DNA of 64,000 bases from JAQWRV01 sp045564915 (GTDB lineage: Bacteria; Pseudomonadota; Alphaproteobacteria; Rhodospirillales; Rhodospirillaceae): assembly GCA_045564915.1 (NCBI GenBank), contig JBJLGL010000011.1, forward strand, positions 186,001-250,000. Reading direction: 5' to 3'. The translations under genes were made by a program, and so were the position numbers. Below the pieces are notes generated by a model. That model saw nothing but the letters and a program-made list of their open reading frames with translations. It did not search any database and was not told the DNA's origin. Position 1 is the first letter of the stretch. Each line of letters begins with the position of its first letter. Below, one piece after another: positions 53,065 through 62,322 of this stretch.

Positions 53065-54267
53065 ATGTCTCCCAAGATAAGTGTCATTATTCTTCTTTTT
53101 GTCGGACTAGCCTTTGCGATCGGGTATGTCATCAATGATCGTATATTCTGGATCCGCTGGTTTTCCCAGCCATCCGGCGACCAAGTTTTAACTGACTGGA
53201 AATGGTATGAACCAGTCGATGTGATAGCGGGCGGGCCTAGCGTAACGCTTCCTCTATCCAATTCACAATCACAAACACTTTCTCCTGCTTCGGTTGATAA
53301 GGCTATTTCTTATGCTCGATCTTTCGATAGTCTTGCTTTCTTAGTGGCCCAGAATGGGATGCTGCAAGTAGAGCACTATGCAGAGGGAATCGATCGCACG
53401 ACGGTGATTGATTCACAGTCCATGCATAAAGGAATCCTTGGTGTCGTTACAACGATTGCCCTAGATAAGGGCTTTATACCTTCGCTTGATACGCCTGCGT
53501 CAAACTATATCTCTAGTTGGGCTGACGACGACCGTAGCAATATAACGGTGCAGCATTTACTTGAAATGACCAGCGGCTTAGCGCAAGCAAGATTTGGGCA
53601 GAGTCCCTTTGCGCCGGGACAAAGGCTCTTTTTTGGCACTGATCTTGAAACCCCAGTAAAAACGGCTCCACTCGCATTTCCGCCAGGATCTGCTTTTGAT
53701 TTTAATCATGTCAACTCTCAGGCATTGCATGCAGTGCTTACTGGCGCGACAGGCATGTCCTACTCAGCGTTTGTGAGAAAGTATCTGTGGCAACCGCTTG
53801 GTGGAGGTTATGCGCAAGTGCGACTTGACCGTGAAGGTGGTGCGGCTCGTCTATTCTGTTGTATCCAATTACGGCCCATGGATTGGATGCGCTTGGGTTT
53901 AATGCTAGCGAGTGGCGGAAAAGTTGGTGATAAACAGGTGATATCAGAAACTTGGGTCAAGCGTCTAATGACTGGTTCGTCCCTTAATCCTAACTTCGGC
54001 TTTCACGTCTGGTTGGGGTTTCCCTATGAGGGCACGCGGCTGATTAGCCAACTGAGCAATCGCCGTGCTCCTGTCTCGGCCCCATTTCTTGCAGATGATG
54101 TAATGTACGTGGAAGGGCGGGGGGGTCAGAGGCTTTACGTGGTGCCTTCGGTTGATTTGGTCATATATCGGGCGGGCCGTATCGATTTTGCCTGGGATGA
54201 CGCAAAAATAATCAACACTTTACTATCCGGGGTACAAACCGCTAATGACATAGAGGTCAGTCGGTAA
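53065..54267 (+). CDS. Class C beta-lactamase-like serine hydrolase (Tyr-to-Phe variant)
   Basis: 400 residues with an N-terminal membrane anchor (ISVIILLFVGLAFAIGYVI). The catalytic SxxK is present in QSMHKGILGVV. The Y-x-N-like element reads FNHVNSQALHAVL, so the usual general-base Tyr is Phe. The paralogue at 55785 keeps Tyr (YNDLNAELLG). The family includes esterases and 6-aminohexanoate-dimer hydrolases. Without Tyr the activity may be low or altered. It is likely periplasm-facing. ATG start after CCGGAGGG. It begins a run of plus-strand genes with short spacers; the small membrane-protein gene follows after 15 bp. Confidence 0.85.
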   Translation: MSPKISVIILLFVGLAFAIGYVINDRIFWIRWFSQPSGDQVLTDWKWYEPVDVIAGGPSVTLPLSNSQSQTLSPASVDKAISYARSFDSLAFLVAQNGMLQVEHYAEGIDRTTVIDSQSMHKGILGVVTTIALDKGFIPSLDTPASNYISSWADDDRSNITVQHLLEMTSGLAQARFGQSPFAPGQRLFFGTDLETPVKTAPLAFPPGSAFDFNHVNSQALHAVLTGATGMSYSAFVRKYLWQPLGGGYAQVRLDREGGAARLFCCIQLRPMDWMRLGLMLASGGKVGDKQVISETWVKRLMTGSSLNPNFGFHVWLGFPYEGTRLISQLSNRRAPVSAPFLADDVMYVEGRGGQRLYVVPSVDLVIYRAGRIDFAWDDAKIINTLLSGVQTANDIEVSR

Positions 54268-54282
54268 AGGAGACAGGGAAAA

Positions 54283-54960
54283 ATGGAAATCTTCATAGAC
54301 ACTCAAAGTGTGCTTGCCTTTTTTCACGTGCTTTTATTTGGGTACTGGCTCGGGGCAGATCTCGGCGTGTATTACTGTGACTCCCAACTTATTAGGGCTG
54401 ATCTTGACCTCGACGAGCGTCTCAGGGTGCGTAAGATCCGGCTCAAACTCGACATGGTGCCACGCACCTGTCTGATCTTAATCCTCGCGTTCGGGTTCAC
54501 TCTGGCCCTTCAGTATTCCTCGCCAGTCACCGGCACCTGGCTGGCGTTAGTCTGGATAGTCAGTTTGGTATGGCTCTATGTGGTGTGGCAGATCCATTTC
54601 AAGGCTGGCACACCGGAAGGGGAACGGTTGGCGCAATGGGACGTCTGGTGGCGGTATTTGGTTTCGGTGTCCCTCATTTTATTTGGACTGTACTGTATCG
54701 CAAACGGAGGGCCAGTTTCCTATGATTGGTTGTCTTTTAAGCTCATCTTGTTCGGAGTGATTATTCTGAACGGTGTCTGGATCAGAAAAATTGCTGCGCG
54801 CTGGCAACCCATTTTTGACAAGGTCAGGGCTGGAGGAGAGGACCGCGTTGAGGGCGAGGCCCTCATGCGGGTCAATCGCAAAAGTGCAGGTATGGCAAAC
54901 ATGACCATATGGACGCTAGTTATGATTATGGCATTCGTTGGCCAGACCAAGCTGTTCTGA
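54283..54960 (+). CDS. Polytopic membrane protein of unknown function
   Basis: 225 residues with about five hydrophobic helices (SVLAFFHVLLFGYWLGADLG, TCLILILAFGFTLAL, WLALVWIVSLVWLYVVW, LVSVSLILFGLYCI, FKLILFGVIILNGVWI) and a last helix near the C-terminus (MTIWTLVMIMAFVG). The first helix has a conserved-looking His and GADLGVYY. The family is common next to oxidoreductase and hydrolase genes in marine proteobacteria, but no function is known to me. A strong ribosome site AAAGGAGA precedes ATG 54283. Co-transcribed with both serine hydrolases. Confidence 0.75.
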   Translation: MEIFIDTQSVLAFFHVLLFGYWLGADLGVYYCDSQLIRADLDLDERLRVRKIRLKLDMVPRTCLILILAFGFTLALQYSSPVTGTWLALVWIVSLVWLYVVWQIHFKAGTPEGERLAQWDVWWRYLVSVSLILFGLYCIANGGPVSYDWLSFKLILFGVIILNGVWIRKIAARWQPIFDKVRAGGEDRVEGEALMRVNRKSAGMANMTIWTLVMIMAFVGQTKLF

Positions 54961-54984
54961 ACCTGATATAAGGTGTTCGAAACT

Positions 54985-55758
54985 ATGGTTCGTCATGCTC
55001 GCGACTACGGCTCCAAAGGACGCGTAGGCGTCGCAGTGCCCCAAGCCAACCCTACCGTAGAACCGGAAGTGGGATTATTGCTCCCTGATGAAACGTCATT
55101 GTTGGTTTGTCGTCTCACCAGCACCCGTCCGACCCCAAGGGAACGCTGGCAGGCATACTTTGATGGCCTAGAAAACACTCTCGCCTCCTATGACATCTTA
55201 AAATTAGACGTGTGTGGCATCGCAATTACGGCTTCGACCTATCTGGTGGGGCGGGAGGCGGAGGACGCTAAACTTAATCGCTTGTCTGATCTCAAAGGGT
55301 GCCCGGTCATCTCCGCCGGTCTGGCCATTGAGCAAGCTCTGCACCATATTGGCATCGAACGGCTAGCTATCGGTGCGCCCTATCCCCAGTGGGCGGTCGA
55401 GATGAGTCTCAATTATTGGTCTGGCCGTGGCTTCGACATTGTCAGCACGACGCGCATTGCTACCGCGTCTGAGGATACCCGCTCAATTTATGAATTGTCA
55501 GCGCAAGACGCATTGGCGACCCTTGACCCAATTGATTTCTCTGACGCTGACGGCATTCTTCTTACGGGTACAGGCATGCCCAGCTTTGCCGCCGTTATAG
55601 CTCTGATGAAAAAGACCGGTAAGCCTGTAGTGACGTCTAATTTGTGTCTTGCCTGGGCTATGCGAACGGCTATCGATTTGCCCGATGATGGCGACCCCGG
55701 CGCCGCGCCGCGTCATCCACTCATTAACGGATGGCAAAACAATGTTGCTGTATTGTAG
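54985..55758 (+). CDS. Asp/Glu racemase / maleate isomerase superfamily protein lacking both catalytic Cys
   Basis: About 257 residues with two-domain racemase-like fold cues: VGVAVPQANPTVEPEVGLLLP (N-terminal strand, N-P-T-x-E), DVCGIAITASTYLVG, RLAIGAPYP, ADGILLTGTGMPSFAAV. In maleate isomerase and arylmalonate decarboxylase two Cys act from CTS- and CTN-like motifs. Here these are I-T-A-S and G-T-G, so both Cys are missing. It may be a decarboxylase-like or ligand-binding variant, or use a different chemistry. ATG 54985 has AAGG upstream; a GTG at 54973 is also possible. It lies between two serine hydrolases in one transcription unit. Confidence 0.78.
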   Translation: MVRHARDYGSKGRVGVAVPQANPTVEPEVGLLLPDETSLLVCRLTSTRPTPRERWQAYFDGLENTLASYDILKLDVCGIAITASTYLVGREAEDAKLNRLSDLKGCPVISAGLAIEQALHHIGIERLAIGAPYPQWAVEMSLNYWSGRGFDIVSTTRIATASEDTRSIYELSAQDALATLDPIDFSDADGILLTGTGMPSFAAVIALMKKTGKPVVTSNLCLAWAMRTAIDLPDDGDPGAAPRHPLINGWQNNVAVL

Positions 55759-55784
55759 GGCGACATTAAGAGCTGAAGTGTAAG

Positions 55785-56996
55785 ATGGCACCGATCAAAA
55801 TCGTCTATGGGTCCCTGCTTGCATTACTTGTCGTAGCTAACGTTGTCTATTGGGAAGACCCATGGTTTTGGCGCCGCTATGTCATGCTCTTTGATCCTAC
55901 ACCGGCAGAGTGGCTGAAGCCTTTTGAGCTCGTCGAAGGGGATGGCAGCTATTTAATTCCCACTGCAAAACCAGAGACGCAGACAGTCACACAACGCGCA
56001 CTCGATAAGGCCGTTTCTTACGCTAAACAATTTGAATCCTACGCGCTTATTATTGTACATCGTGGAGAGATACAGCTGGAATGGTACTCTGATGGCCGAA
56101 ACGCTGCAGATTTAACCCAATCACAATCCATGCACAAAACCTTGATCGGACTATTAGTAGGTGTTGCTATCGAAGATGGCCATATAGATTCCGTGGATGA
56201 TCCGGTTGGCAAGTACATTCGGGAATGGCTCGTTGATCCACGTGGTAATATATCGCTCAATCAGATTTTGCAGATGTCATCCGGCTTGGAGCGCTATCCC
56301 TTCGGCCTTAATCCGTTTAGTGGCGACATGGATTGGCTATATTCTGGTCAGAGTATTGCGCCCCTACTAAATGTTACCAGGGCAAACTGGGTGCCAGGAA
56401 AAAAGTACGAATATAACGACTTAAACGCTGAGCTGCTTGGTTTGGTGATAGAACGTGCGACGGGCCAACGTTATGCTGATTATCTGGAAGAGAAGCTCTG
56501 GCTGCCTATGGGCGGTACAAATGCCCAGGTCTGGTTAGATAGTCCGGGTGGCCTTGCGCACACATCATGTTGCTTGGCTACCGCAGCCATGAACTGGGCA
56601 CGTATAGGTCTTATGTTAGCCGAAAAGGGGAAGGTGAATGGCAACCGAATTGTTGCCAAAACCTGGATCGATCAGATGGTTACACGCTCGCCATCTGCAA
56701 ATCATTATGGCTACCAAATATGGCTAGGCTATGACGACCCACCGTTTCCACTTGGCTCTGGAAGCACGGCACCCATTGCGTCGGAACCTTATCTAGCACG
56801 CGACACTTTTCTTACCTGGGGACGTGGGCAACAGCACGTATGGGTATCACCATCTATGGAACTTGTTGTTGTGCGCATTGGCCCGGCCCTCGGCCGCAAT
56901 CCTATTAAGCCCGGTTTTGATGTGCCGCGAATTCCCAACATAATCGTGCGTGGTATTCAATCTAAAGTAGCTCAAAAGGCAGCTCTATCCAGATAA
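55785..56996 (+). CDS. Class C beta-lactamase-like serine hydrolase
   Basis: 403 residues, paralogous to 53065-54267: N-terminal anchor (KIVYGSLLALLVVANVVYW), catalytic SxxK in QSMHKTLIGLLV, Y-x-N-like YNDLNAELLGLVIERATG and a C-terminal HVWVSPSMELVVV. With Tyr retained it is probably the active partner of the pair. Esterase, amidase or peptidase activity on an exported substrate is likely. Co-transcribed with the racemase homologue upstream (26 bp) and the aldo/keto reductase (14 bp downstream). Confidence 0.87.
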   Translation: MAPIKIVYGSLLALLVVANVVYWEDPWFWRRYVMLFDPTPAEWLKPFELVEGDGSYLIPTAKPETQTVTQRALDKAVSYAKQFESYALIIVHRGEIQLEWYSDGRNAADLTQSQSMHKTLIGLLVGVAIEDGHIDSVDDPVGKYIREWLVDPRGNISLNQILQMSSGLERYPFGLNPFSGDMDWLYSGQSIAPLLNVTRANWVPGKKYEYNDLNAELLGLVIERATGQRYADYLEEKLWLPMGGTNAQVWLDSPGGLAHTSCCLATAAMNWARIGLMLAEKGKVNGNRIVAKTWIDQMVTRSPSANHYGYQIWLGYDDPPFPLGSGSTAPIASEPYLARDTFLTWGRGQQHVWVSPSMELVVVRIGPALGRNPIKPGFDVPRIPNIIVRGIQSKVAQKAALSR

Positions 56997-57010
56997 AAGG
57001 ATAACAATTA

Positions 57011-58018
57011 ATGAATTACGTTCCACTTGGGCGCACAGGACTTACCGTATCCCGTATTGCTTTAGGCTGCATGAGCTTTGGAACGCCGAGTTGGCGTGAT
57101 TGGGTGCTCAGTGAAGATAGCTCTCAACCGCTTTTGGCTTATGCTCTTGAAGCGGGGATCAACTTTTTTGATACAGCGAATGTATACTCTTCTGGTGTGA
57201 GTGAAGAGGTTATAGGCAAGTTCTTAAACCAAAATGCCAGGCGCGATGATGTGGTTATTTCCACTAAAATGTTTTACCCATCGCGTGAAACCCCAGGTCT
57301 TCTAGGGCTCACCCGTGAAAACGTGCTTAGTTCTATTGATGGTTCGCTCGAGCGGCTGGGGACGGACTATGTAGACATTTATCAGGTTCATCGTTGGGAT
57401 GAACTAACACCTATCGAAGAGACCATGGACGCTTTATATGAGGTGGTGAAATCGGGAAAGGCTAGATTTGTTGGCGCATCCAATATGCGTTGTTGGCATC
57501 TTGCTAAAGCGCAGATGGCAGCAAAGGTTCAGGGATGGTCTGGCTTCGCTACCATGCAGAACCATTATAATCTTCTACATCGTGAAGATGAGAGAGACTT
57601 GATCCCTTTTTGTCAGGATCAAGAAATGGGTATCATTCCGTGGAGCCCACTTGCTCGCGGCCGCATAGCGCGGGCCGGCTTGGGCAAAACAACTGCACGC
57701 AGCAGCGATGACGCAAATGTACAGGATATGCTATACGGCTCCCCAGGCGATCCAGTGCTTGATGCGGTTGCGGCTTTGGCAGCAGAGAAAGGTGTGCCCC
57801 CAGCGCAAATTGGCATAGCCTGGCTCATCCAAAAGGGCGTACAGCCCATTATAGGCGCGACTAAGATCCAACATATTGCCGATGCCACGGCAGCAGAAGC
57901 CCTGGTTCTATCAGCAGAAGAAGTTACACAGTTAGAACAGTCCTATACACCAAGATTTCTGGCAGAGCTGCCTTGGGATACCAATAAGAGCCGAGACCCA
58001 CGTCTCAAACCAGTATGA
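57011..58018 (+). CDS. Aldo/keto reductase
   Basis: 335 residues with the AKR barrel. N-terminal MNYVPLGRTGLTVSRIALGCM, catalytic Asp/Tyr in FFDTANVYSSGVSEEVIG, catalytic Lys in VISTKMF, His in DIYQVHRWD, and the C-terminal NADP site GVQPIIGATKIQHI. Length and sequence resemble the YajO/PdxI-like Tas subgroup. It reduces an aldehyde or ketone with NADPH in the cytoplasm. ATG start with AAAAGGATAAC upstream. Part of the catabolic run. Confidence 0.93.
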   Translation: MNYVPLGRTGLTVSRIALGCMSFGTPSWRDWVLSEDSSQPLLAYALEAGINFFDTANVYSSGVSEEVIGKFLNQNARRDDVVISTKMFYPSRETPGLLGLTRENVLSSIDGSLERLGTDYVDIYQVHRWDELTPIEETMDALYEVVKSGKARFVGASNMRCWHLAKAQMAAKVQGWSGFATMQNHYNLLHREDERDLIPFCQDQEMGIIPWSPLARGRIARAGLGKTTARSSDDANVQDMLYGSPGDPVLDAVAALAAEKGVPPAQIGIAWLIQKGVQPIIGATKIQHIADATAAEALVLSAEEVTQLEQSYTPRFLAELPWDTNKSRDPRLKPV

Positions 58019-58120
58019 ACGCATCCATTCAACGGTCATTCCTAGAGCACAACGTGCACTATCTGTGCAGGAATGGTCTTCTTCTTAACAGCGCACAAAA
58101 TATATTATAAAGAGGCCGCA

Positions 58121-59080
58121 ATGCAGAACGACCGAGTTATCAAATCCGACGTAGGATCTAATTCCCTGGAGCCTTTTAATTCCGGTGACATCTTTCTGGG
58201 TGCGACTCTTCTAAACAATCCTGACGACGACCACGCAGGTGATGGGCGAATTTTCCAGTTTGATAAGAATTTCAATCAGAAAGCTGTGTTGCACATACCA
58301 GATACTAGCCACTTGGTCCAAGGTTTGATGTTCGATCCTCACGGCGTCCTCTGGGCGTTTGATACTTCTGAGCACCTGATTGTCCAGGTTGGCCCAGATG
58401 GCAAGCGCCGCGCGAATCCGAATTATCCTAAACGGCCATGGTCTGGTGGATTTTTCGACGAAGGAAGCAATCTCTTTTTACATGAACATCTCACGGGGAA
58501 TATGAGTGATGTACCCGAAAAATTCCGACATATGCAGAGTAAATTACCTGGAGAGACGGATAAGATTGGAGACGGTAACGTCTATAAATTTTCTCCTAAC
58601 GGCAAACTTATAGCAACCTACGAGACAGAGACATCAACTAGTTTTGCTGGGTATCTCGGCGTTACCAGTTGTACCATACACCCCAGTGGAGAGTACGTCG
58701 CCTATACTACAGAAACGTCCAAGCGCATCATGCGGTACGATGTCATCAATAACCGCCAAATGGACGACCTCGTCCAACTACCTGAAGATCAGCCCGAATA
58801 TGTTTTCTGCCTGGACTATGCTGTGGATGGTATGTTGCTTGCAACACGCGGTTCAAAGATTGAAGTTGTTGATGAGGAGGGGATGGTAGCCAGGACCTAC
58901 CCGCTGGAAGGCCGGGGCTGGGCGACAATTAAAGAAAGCAATGACCTAAAACACATTATAGTAACTTCCTTCTTTAATGGCACACTGATAAAGTTGGATA
59001 AAGAATCCGGTGAAATAGTTGGCAACTGTCAAGTTGATGCAGAGCGCTCTTTGGCTGGTGTGGCAGAATTTCCTGGTTAG
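58121..59080 (+). CDS. Beta-propeller (SMP-30/YncE-like) protein
   Basis: 319 residues, no signal peptide seen. Repeated blades: GATLLNNPDDDHAGDGRIFQFDKN, GLMFDPHGVLWAFDTSEHLIVQVGPDGK, GVTSCTIHPSGEYVAYTTETSKRIMRYD, CLDYAVDGMLLATRGSKIEVV and SFFNGTLIKLDKESGEIVG. They resemble SMP-30/NHL/YVTN propellers that act as lactonases or binding platforms. No catalytic residue is certain. Start: ATG 58121 with AGAGG upstream; longer starts exist but add unlikely sequence. Located 100 bp after the aldo/keto reductase on the same strand. Confidence 0.75.
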   Translation: MQNDRVIKSDVGSNSLEPFNSGDIFLGATLLNNPDDDHAGDGRIFQFDKNFNQKAVLHIPDTSHLVQGLMFDPHGVLWAFDTSEHLIVQVGPDGKRRANPNYPKRPWSGGFFDEGSNLFLHEHLTGNMSDVPEKFRHMQSKLPGETDKIGDGNVYKFSPNGKLIATYETETSTSFAGYLGVTSCTIHPSGEYVAYTTETSKRIMRYDVINNRQMDDLVQLPEDQPEYVFCLDYAVDGMLLATRGSKIEVVDEEGMVARTYPLEGRGWATIKESNDLKHIIVTSFFNGTLIKLDKESGEIVGNCQVDAERSLAGVAEFPG

Positions 59081-59135
59081 ATAAACGTATCTATTAAAAG
59101 GAACCGTCTGACTTGTTATTGTGTCTTACAAGTGT

Positions 59136-59588
59136 ATGACAGAAATTTACGTTGATGCAGACGCGTGCCCGGTACGGCATGAAGTGGTGCGCGTAGCAGA
59201 GCGTCACAAACTCAGAGTTCATTTGGTCAGTAATACATGGATGCGTTATCCTGATGGGCCACTAGTGAACAAAGTCGTGGTGGGCGAAGGGTCGGATGTT
59301 GCTGACGACTGGATCACTGAGCATATCAGCTCACAGGATATCTGTGTTACTGCTGATATACCCCTAGCCGGCCGTTGTATTGAGAAGGGTGCCGCTGCTC
59401 TTGGCCATACTGGTGAAGCATTCACGGAAGACAGTATTGGTATGGCGCTGGCCATACGAGATCTAAAGACACACTTGCGCAGCAGTGGTGAAATAAAAGA
59501 TCATGCGCCAACTTTTGGTAAAGCAGACCGCTCTCGGTTTCTCTCAGAATTGGAGGAGATCGTGCGGAAGAAAAGGATTGCAGCATAG
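59136..59588 (+). CDS. YaiI/YqxD-family protein (DUF188)
   Basis: About 150 residues with the YaiI/YqxD signature: N-terminal EIYVDADACPVRHEVVRVAERH, then VVVGEGSDVADDWITEH and ICVTADIPLAGRCIEKGA, and DSIGMALAIRDL. The fold is PIN-like with acidic residues that could bind metal, so nuclease activity has been proposed for the family but not shown. Start: ATG 59136. It lies 2 bp before the glycosidase-like propeller gene and so is co-transcribed with it. Confidence 0.9.
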   Translation: MTEIYVDADACPVRHEVVRVAERHKLRVHLVSNTWMRYPDGPLVNKVVVGEGSDVADDWITEHISSQDICVTADIPLAGRCIEKGAAALGHTGEAFTEDSIGMALAIRDLKTHLRSSGEIKDHAPTFGKADRSRFLSELEEIVRKKRIAA

Positions 59589-59590
59589 AA

Positions 59591-60637
59591 ATGGACGACA
59601 GACAGCCAGGTTTTCTTTTTAATACCGGTCCCGCTGGCCGTTGTGATGACGCCAAAGTCGGTGGCGCAATGATGCGCTGGAATCCAATGCTTGAGAAATT
59701 CAGTATCTGGTATTATGGCCGCAGCAAAGATTTTCCTGTCGGCCTTGCGCCTGCGCTGGGTACAGGCTCAATCGCCATGTTAACATCTGACGACGGCATA
59801 AATTGGGAACGCTTCGACGGTCCGCTCAAGGGCGGTGCTGTTATGGTTGCTGATCCCAATCCCGAAGCCTTTGACAGTGTGCATGTTGGTACTGGTGATA
59901 TCGAACTACGGGATGGCCTCTGGCATCATTGGTATTACGGTGGCGATACAGGTACGCCAGATTCATCAAGTTCAACGTATGCATTTCCAGGTTATAACCT
60001 CCATGCCGGTCTTGCAATTAGTGAAGATGGTATTCACTGGCGCCGTAAGCCTGGGAAAGCTTTTGGGGGTGCCCTTGTGGGGCTGGCGGGAGAAACTTAC
60101 GGCGCATTTCCAAATACGTATCAATTAGGCGACCGTACTATTCTGCAGGTCACTATAAAAGATAGAGATTTTAGAGGGTGGATTACCAGGGTATGGGCGT
60201 CAGAAACGCTAGATAACTGGAAATATCTCGGCCCGCAAACCTGGAGTGATGACCCCCGCTACTATGACTCTAGCGGCATGATCACCCGTCAGGTGCTACG
60301 TAATATCGATGGCGCTGGTGCGGAATGGATGATGATTTACACTGCTGTTGATGGACGCCCAGAAAAGAAACAGCAGCGTACAATTGCCGTTGCGGTTTCG
60401 GATGACGGATTGACTTGGCGACGACAGTTTGATGGGCCAATCTTCGAATCTGCACCACCCGGTAGGTGGGACGACTACAATGTAGCTAATCCACAATTAT
60501 GTGTCCGTGGAGACGAACTATGGATGACCTATTTCGGTTTTGCTGATCCGCAGGGACCAAATGCCACCCAGCGCGGCATCGGCATGGCCATCAGCAAGTC
60601 CGGTGATCTCCGTAGCTTTCAGCGTATCAATACCTAA
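59591..60637 (+). CDS. Five-bladed beta-propeller glycosidase-like protein
   Basis: 348 residues. Several strands of the form SIAMLTSDDGINWERFDGPL, AGLAISEDGIHWRRKPGK and IAVAVSDDGLTWRRQFDGP show the D-G-x-x-W repeat of five-bladed propellers related to GH43, GH32 and GH130. Candidate acidic residues are in DDAKVGGAMM (first blade) and RWDDYNVANPQ. No signal peptide is seen, so it acts in the cytoplasm if secreted forms are not used. It may act on a sugar conjugate or serve as an accessory. It follows the YaiI gene by 2 bp. Confidence 0.8.
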   Translation: MDDRQPGFLFNTGPAGRCDDAKVGGAMMRWNPMLEKFSIWYYGRSKDFPVGLAPALGTGSIAMLTSDDGINWERFDGPLKGGAVMVADPNPEAFDSVHVGTGDIELRDGLWHHWYYGGDTGTPDSSSSTYAFPGYNLHAGLAISEDGIHWRRKPGKAFGGALVGLAGETYGAFPNTYQLGDRTILQVTIKDRDFRGWITRVWASETLDNWKYLGPQTWSDDPRYYDSSGMITRQVLRNIDGAGAEWMMIYTAVDGRPEKKQQRTIAVAVSDDGLTWRRQFDGPIFESAPPGRWDDYNVANPQLCVRGDELWMTYFGFADPQGPNATQRGIGMAISKSGDLRSFQRINT

Positions 60638-60707
60638 CTAGCACTATTCTTAACCTTACAAGGACTTTGCTACTTTCTACACAAAGATTATCGATTAGGA
60701 GACCCTG

Positions 60708-61544
60708 ATGGGACGATTGAAAGACAAAGTTGCAGTTATCACCGGCGCAGGCCGCAAGAATGGCTTAGGTGAGGCCATAGCCCGGCGCTTTGCCGAAGAA
60801 GGCGTTGCCGTGGTTATTACTGACATTGGTAAGCCATCTGGTGAGCACCTGCCAGCTAGCAATATTGGAACGTCGGAAGAAATGGAGGAGGTTGCAGAGT
60901 CCATCCGTAAAGATAATGGCGGCACTATACTTACCATGACCTGTGATGTGCGCTTAGAAGAAGATATAAAGCATACCGTAAGCGAGACTGTTAAGGCTTT
61001 TGGCCAGCTTGATATTATTGTTAATAATGCAGGGATTGGCTACATCATGAAGCCCCTAATAGACCTTTCTATTGATGAATGGGATGTAGTGCTGGATGTC
61101 AATCTGCGAGGGCCATTCCTCTTCACTAAGCATGTAGCGGCGCAGCTCATTAAACAGGGTGGCGGTGGAAGGATAATTAACATCGCCAGCCAGGCAGCTA
61201 AGAGTCCAGCACCTTTACTAATTCATTACACGTCATCCAAGCATGGAATGATAGGTTTAACACGCACCGCAGCCGCAGAGTTAGGTGAACATGGCATCAC
61301 CGTTAATGCGGTCTGTCCCAATCACGTTACGACGGCTCTTGGAGAAGTCCAAAATGCTCGACGGGGCGAAGTGCTCGGCACTGACACCAAGGGTGTGCTC
61401 GACTTTCGTAAGTCTAAGATTCCGCTAGGTCGTGTTGGCCTACCCAATGACACTGCTAACGCCTGCGTCTTTCTTGCCTCAGACGAAGCAGCATACATTA
61501 CTGGTGAAGCCCTCAACGTAACCGGCGGCGAAGAAATGCATTAG
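60708..61544 (+). CDS. SDR-family NAD(P)-dependent oxidoreductase
   Basis: 278 residues of the classical short-chain dehydrogenase fold. NAD(P) motif VITGAGRKNGLGEAIARRF (TGxxxGxG with an insertion), the NNAGIG structural motif, catalytic Ser in INIASQAAK and Y-x-x-x-K in HYTSSKHGMIGL, and C-terminal EALNVTGGEEMH. It would oxidise or reduce a hydroxyl/carbonyl substrate. ATG after AGGAGA. The next gene follows after 10 bp. Confidence 0.93.
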   Translation: MGRLKDKVAVITGAGRKNGLGEAIARRFAEEGVAVVITDIGKPSGEHLPASNIGTSEEMEEVAESIRKDNGGTILTMTCDVRLEEDIKHTVSETVKAFGQLDIIVNNAGIGYIMKPLIDLSIDEWDVVLDVNLRGPFLFTKHVAAQLIKQGGGGRIINIASQAAKSPAPLLIHYTSSKHGMIGLTRTAAAELGEHGITVNAVCPNHVTTALGEVQNARRGEVLGTDTKGVLDFRKSKIPLGRVGLPNDTANACVFLASDEAAYITGEALNVTGGEEMH

Positions 61545-61554
61545 GGTAAATGTT

Positions 61555-62322
61555 ATGTCTCATCGCACCTACCGCGGCAAGATAGTCTATCTCACTGACG
61601 GTGTCGGCGAGGAAGGCCGGGAGTTCTTTGCGGTGACAGTCCAGCCTGACGGTAGCCGCATCCTCCGTGCTCACTGTGAAATGGATAACGATAAGCTTAT
61701 ACGCGATGTTGTTTATGCACTCGACGGTAATTGGCAGCCCGAGGAATGTTTTGTTCGCCTCACCATCGCCGGAAAATTTCATGGTAGCGCCATATTTCGC
61801 TTCACCAATACTCAGGTAACCTGCGATGCGCTGACTGCAGCCGACGGCAGGCTATCGCAAAGCTTTGACGTATCAGAACGGATACCCTCCTTCGGTTCCC
61901 ATCCGCTATGTTGCGACACCTGGCATAGCAAGAAGGGTGATCTCCTGCGCGGCGACGGCACCACTGGCAAGCTGCGCAACGTCGCTATGAGTTCACCTCT
62001 GCCCAACGGCGGCTCTGGGCCCAGTTTATCATTCGTCGGTTTAGATGTGCACTTCGCCGGAATGGAGGAAATCACGACGCCCGCCGGCAAGTTTGAGACC
62101 AAGCATATGATCAACCAAAGCTTGCGCGATGGCAGGACCATGCCTCCTGTACAAATCTGGGCCTATTCCGATGATTTTATCCCCATTCGCGGCCGCTGGG
62201 AACTGCTACATCAAACCTATGAATTGGTGGAGTTGTCTTTCAGCGACCCAGCCCAAGTAAAGGAGTCAAACGCCGGAAGCTCATGGGACCGGCTATCAGA
62301 ATTTGTTAAGGCAGGACCTTAG
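61555..62322 (+). CDS. Conserved hypothetical protein
   Basis: 255 residues, soluble, mostly beta: TYRGKIVYLTDGVGEEGREFF, RILRAHCEMDNDKLIRDVVYAL, SFGSHPLCCDTWH, LSFVGLDVHFAGMEEITTPAGKFETKHM. I recognise no family. No signal peptide or membrane helix. It is placed 10 bp after an SDR gene and ends in a 4-bp overlap with a convergent SDR, which suggests a role in the same catabolic pathway. Confidence 0.7.
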   Translation: MSHRTYRGKIVYLTDGVGEEGREFFAVTVQPDGSRILRAHCEMDNDKLIRDVVYALDGNWQPEECFVRLTIAGKFHGSAIFRFTNTQVTCDALTAADGRLSQSFDVSERIPSFGSHPLCCDTWHSKKGDLLRGDGTTGKLRNVAMSSPLPNGGSGPSLSFVGLDVHFAGMEEITTPAGKFETKHMINQSLRDGRTMPPVQIWAYSDDFIPIRGRWELLHQTYELVELSFSDPAQVKESNAGSSWDRLSEFVKAGP

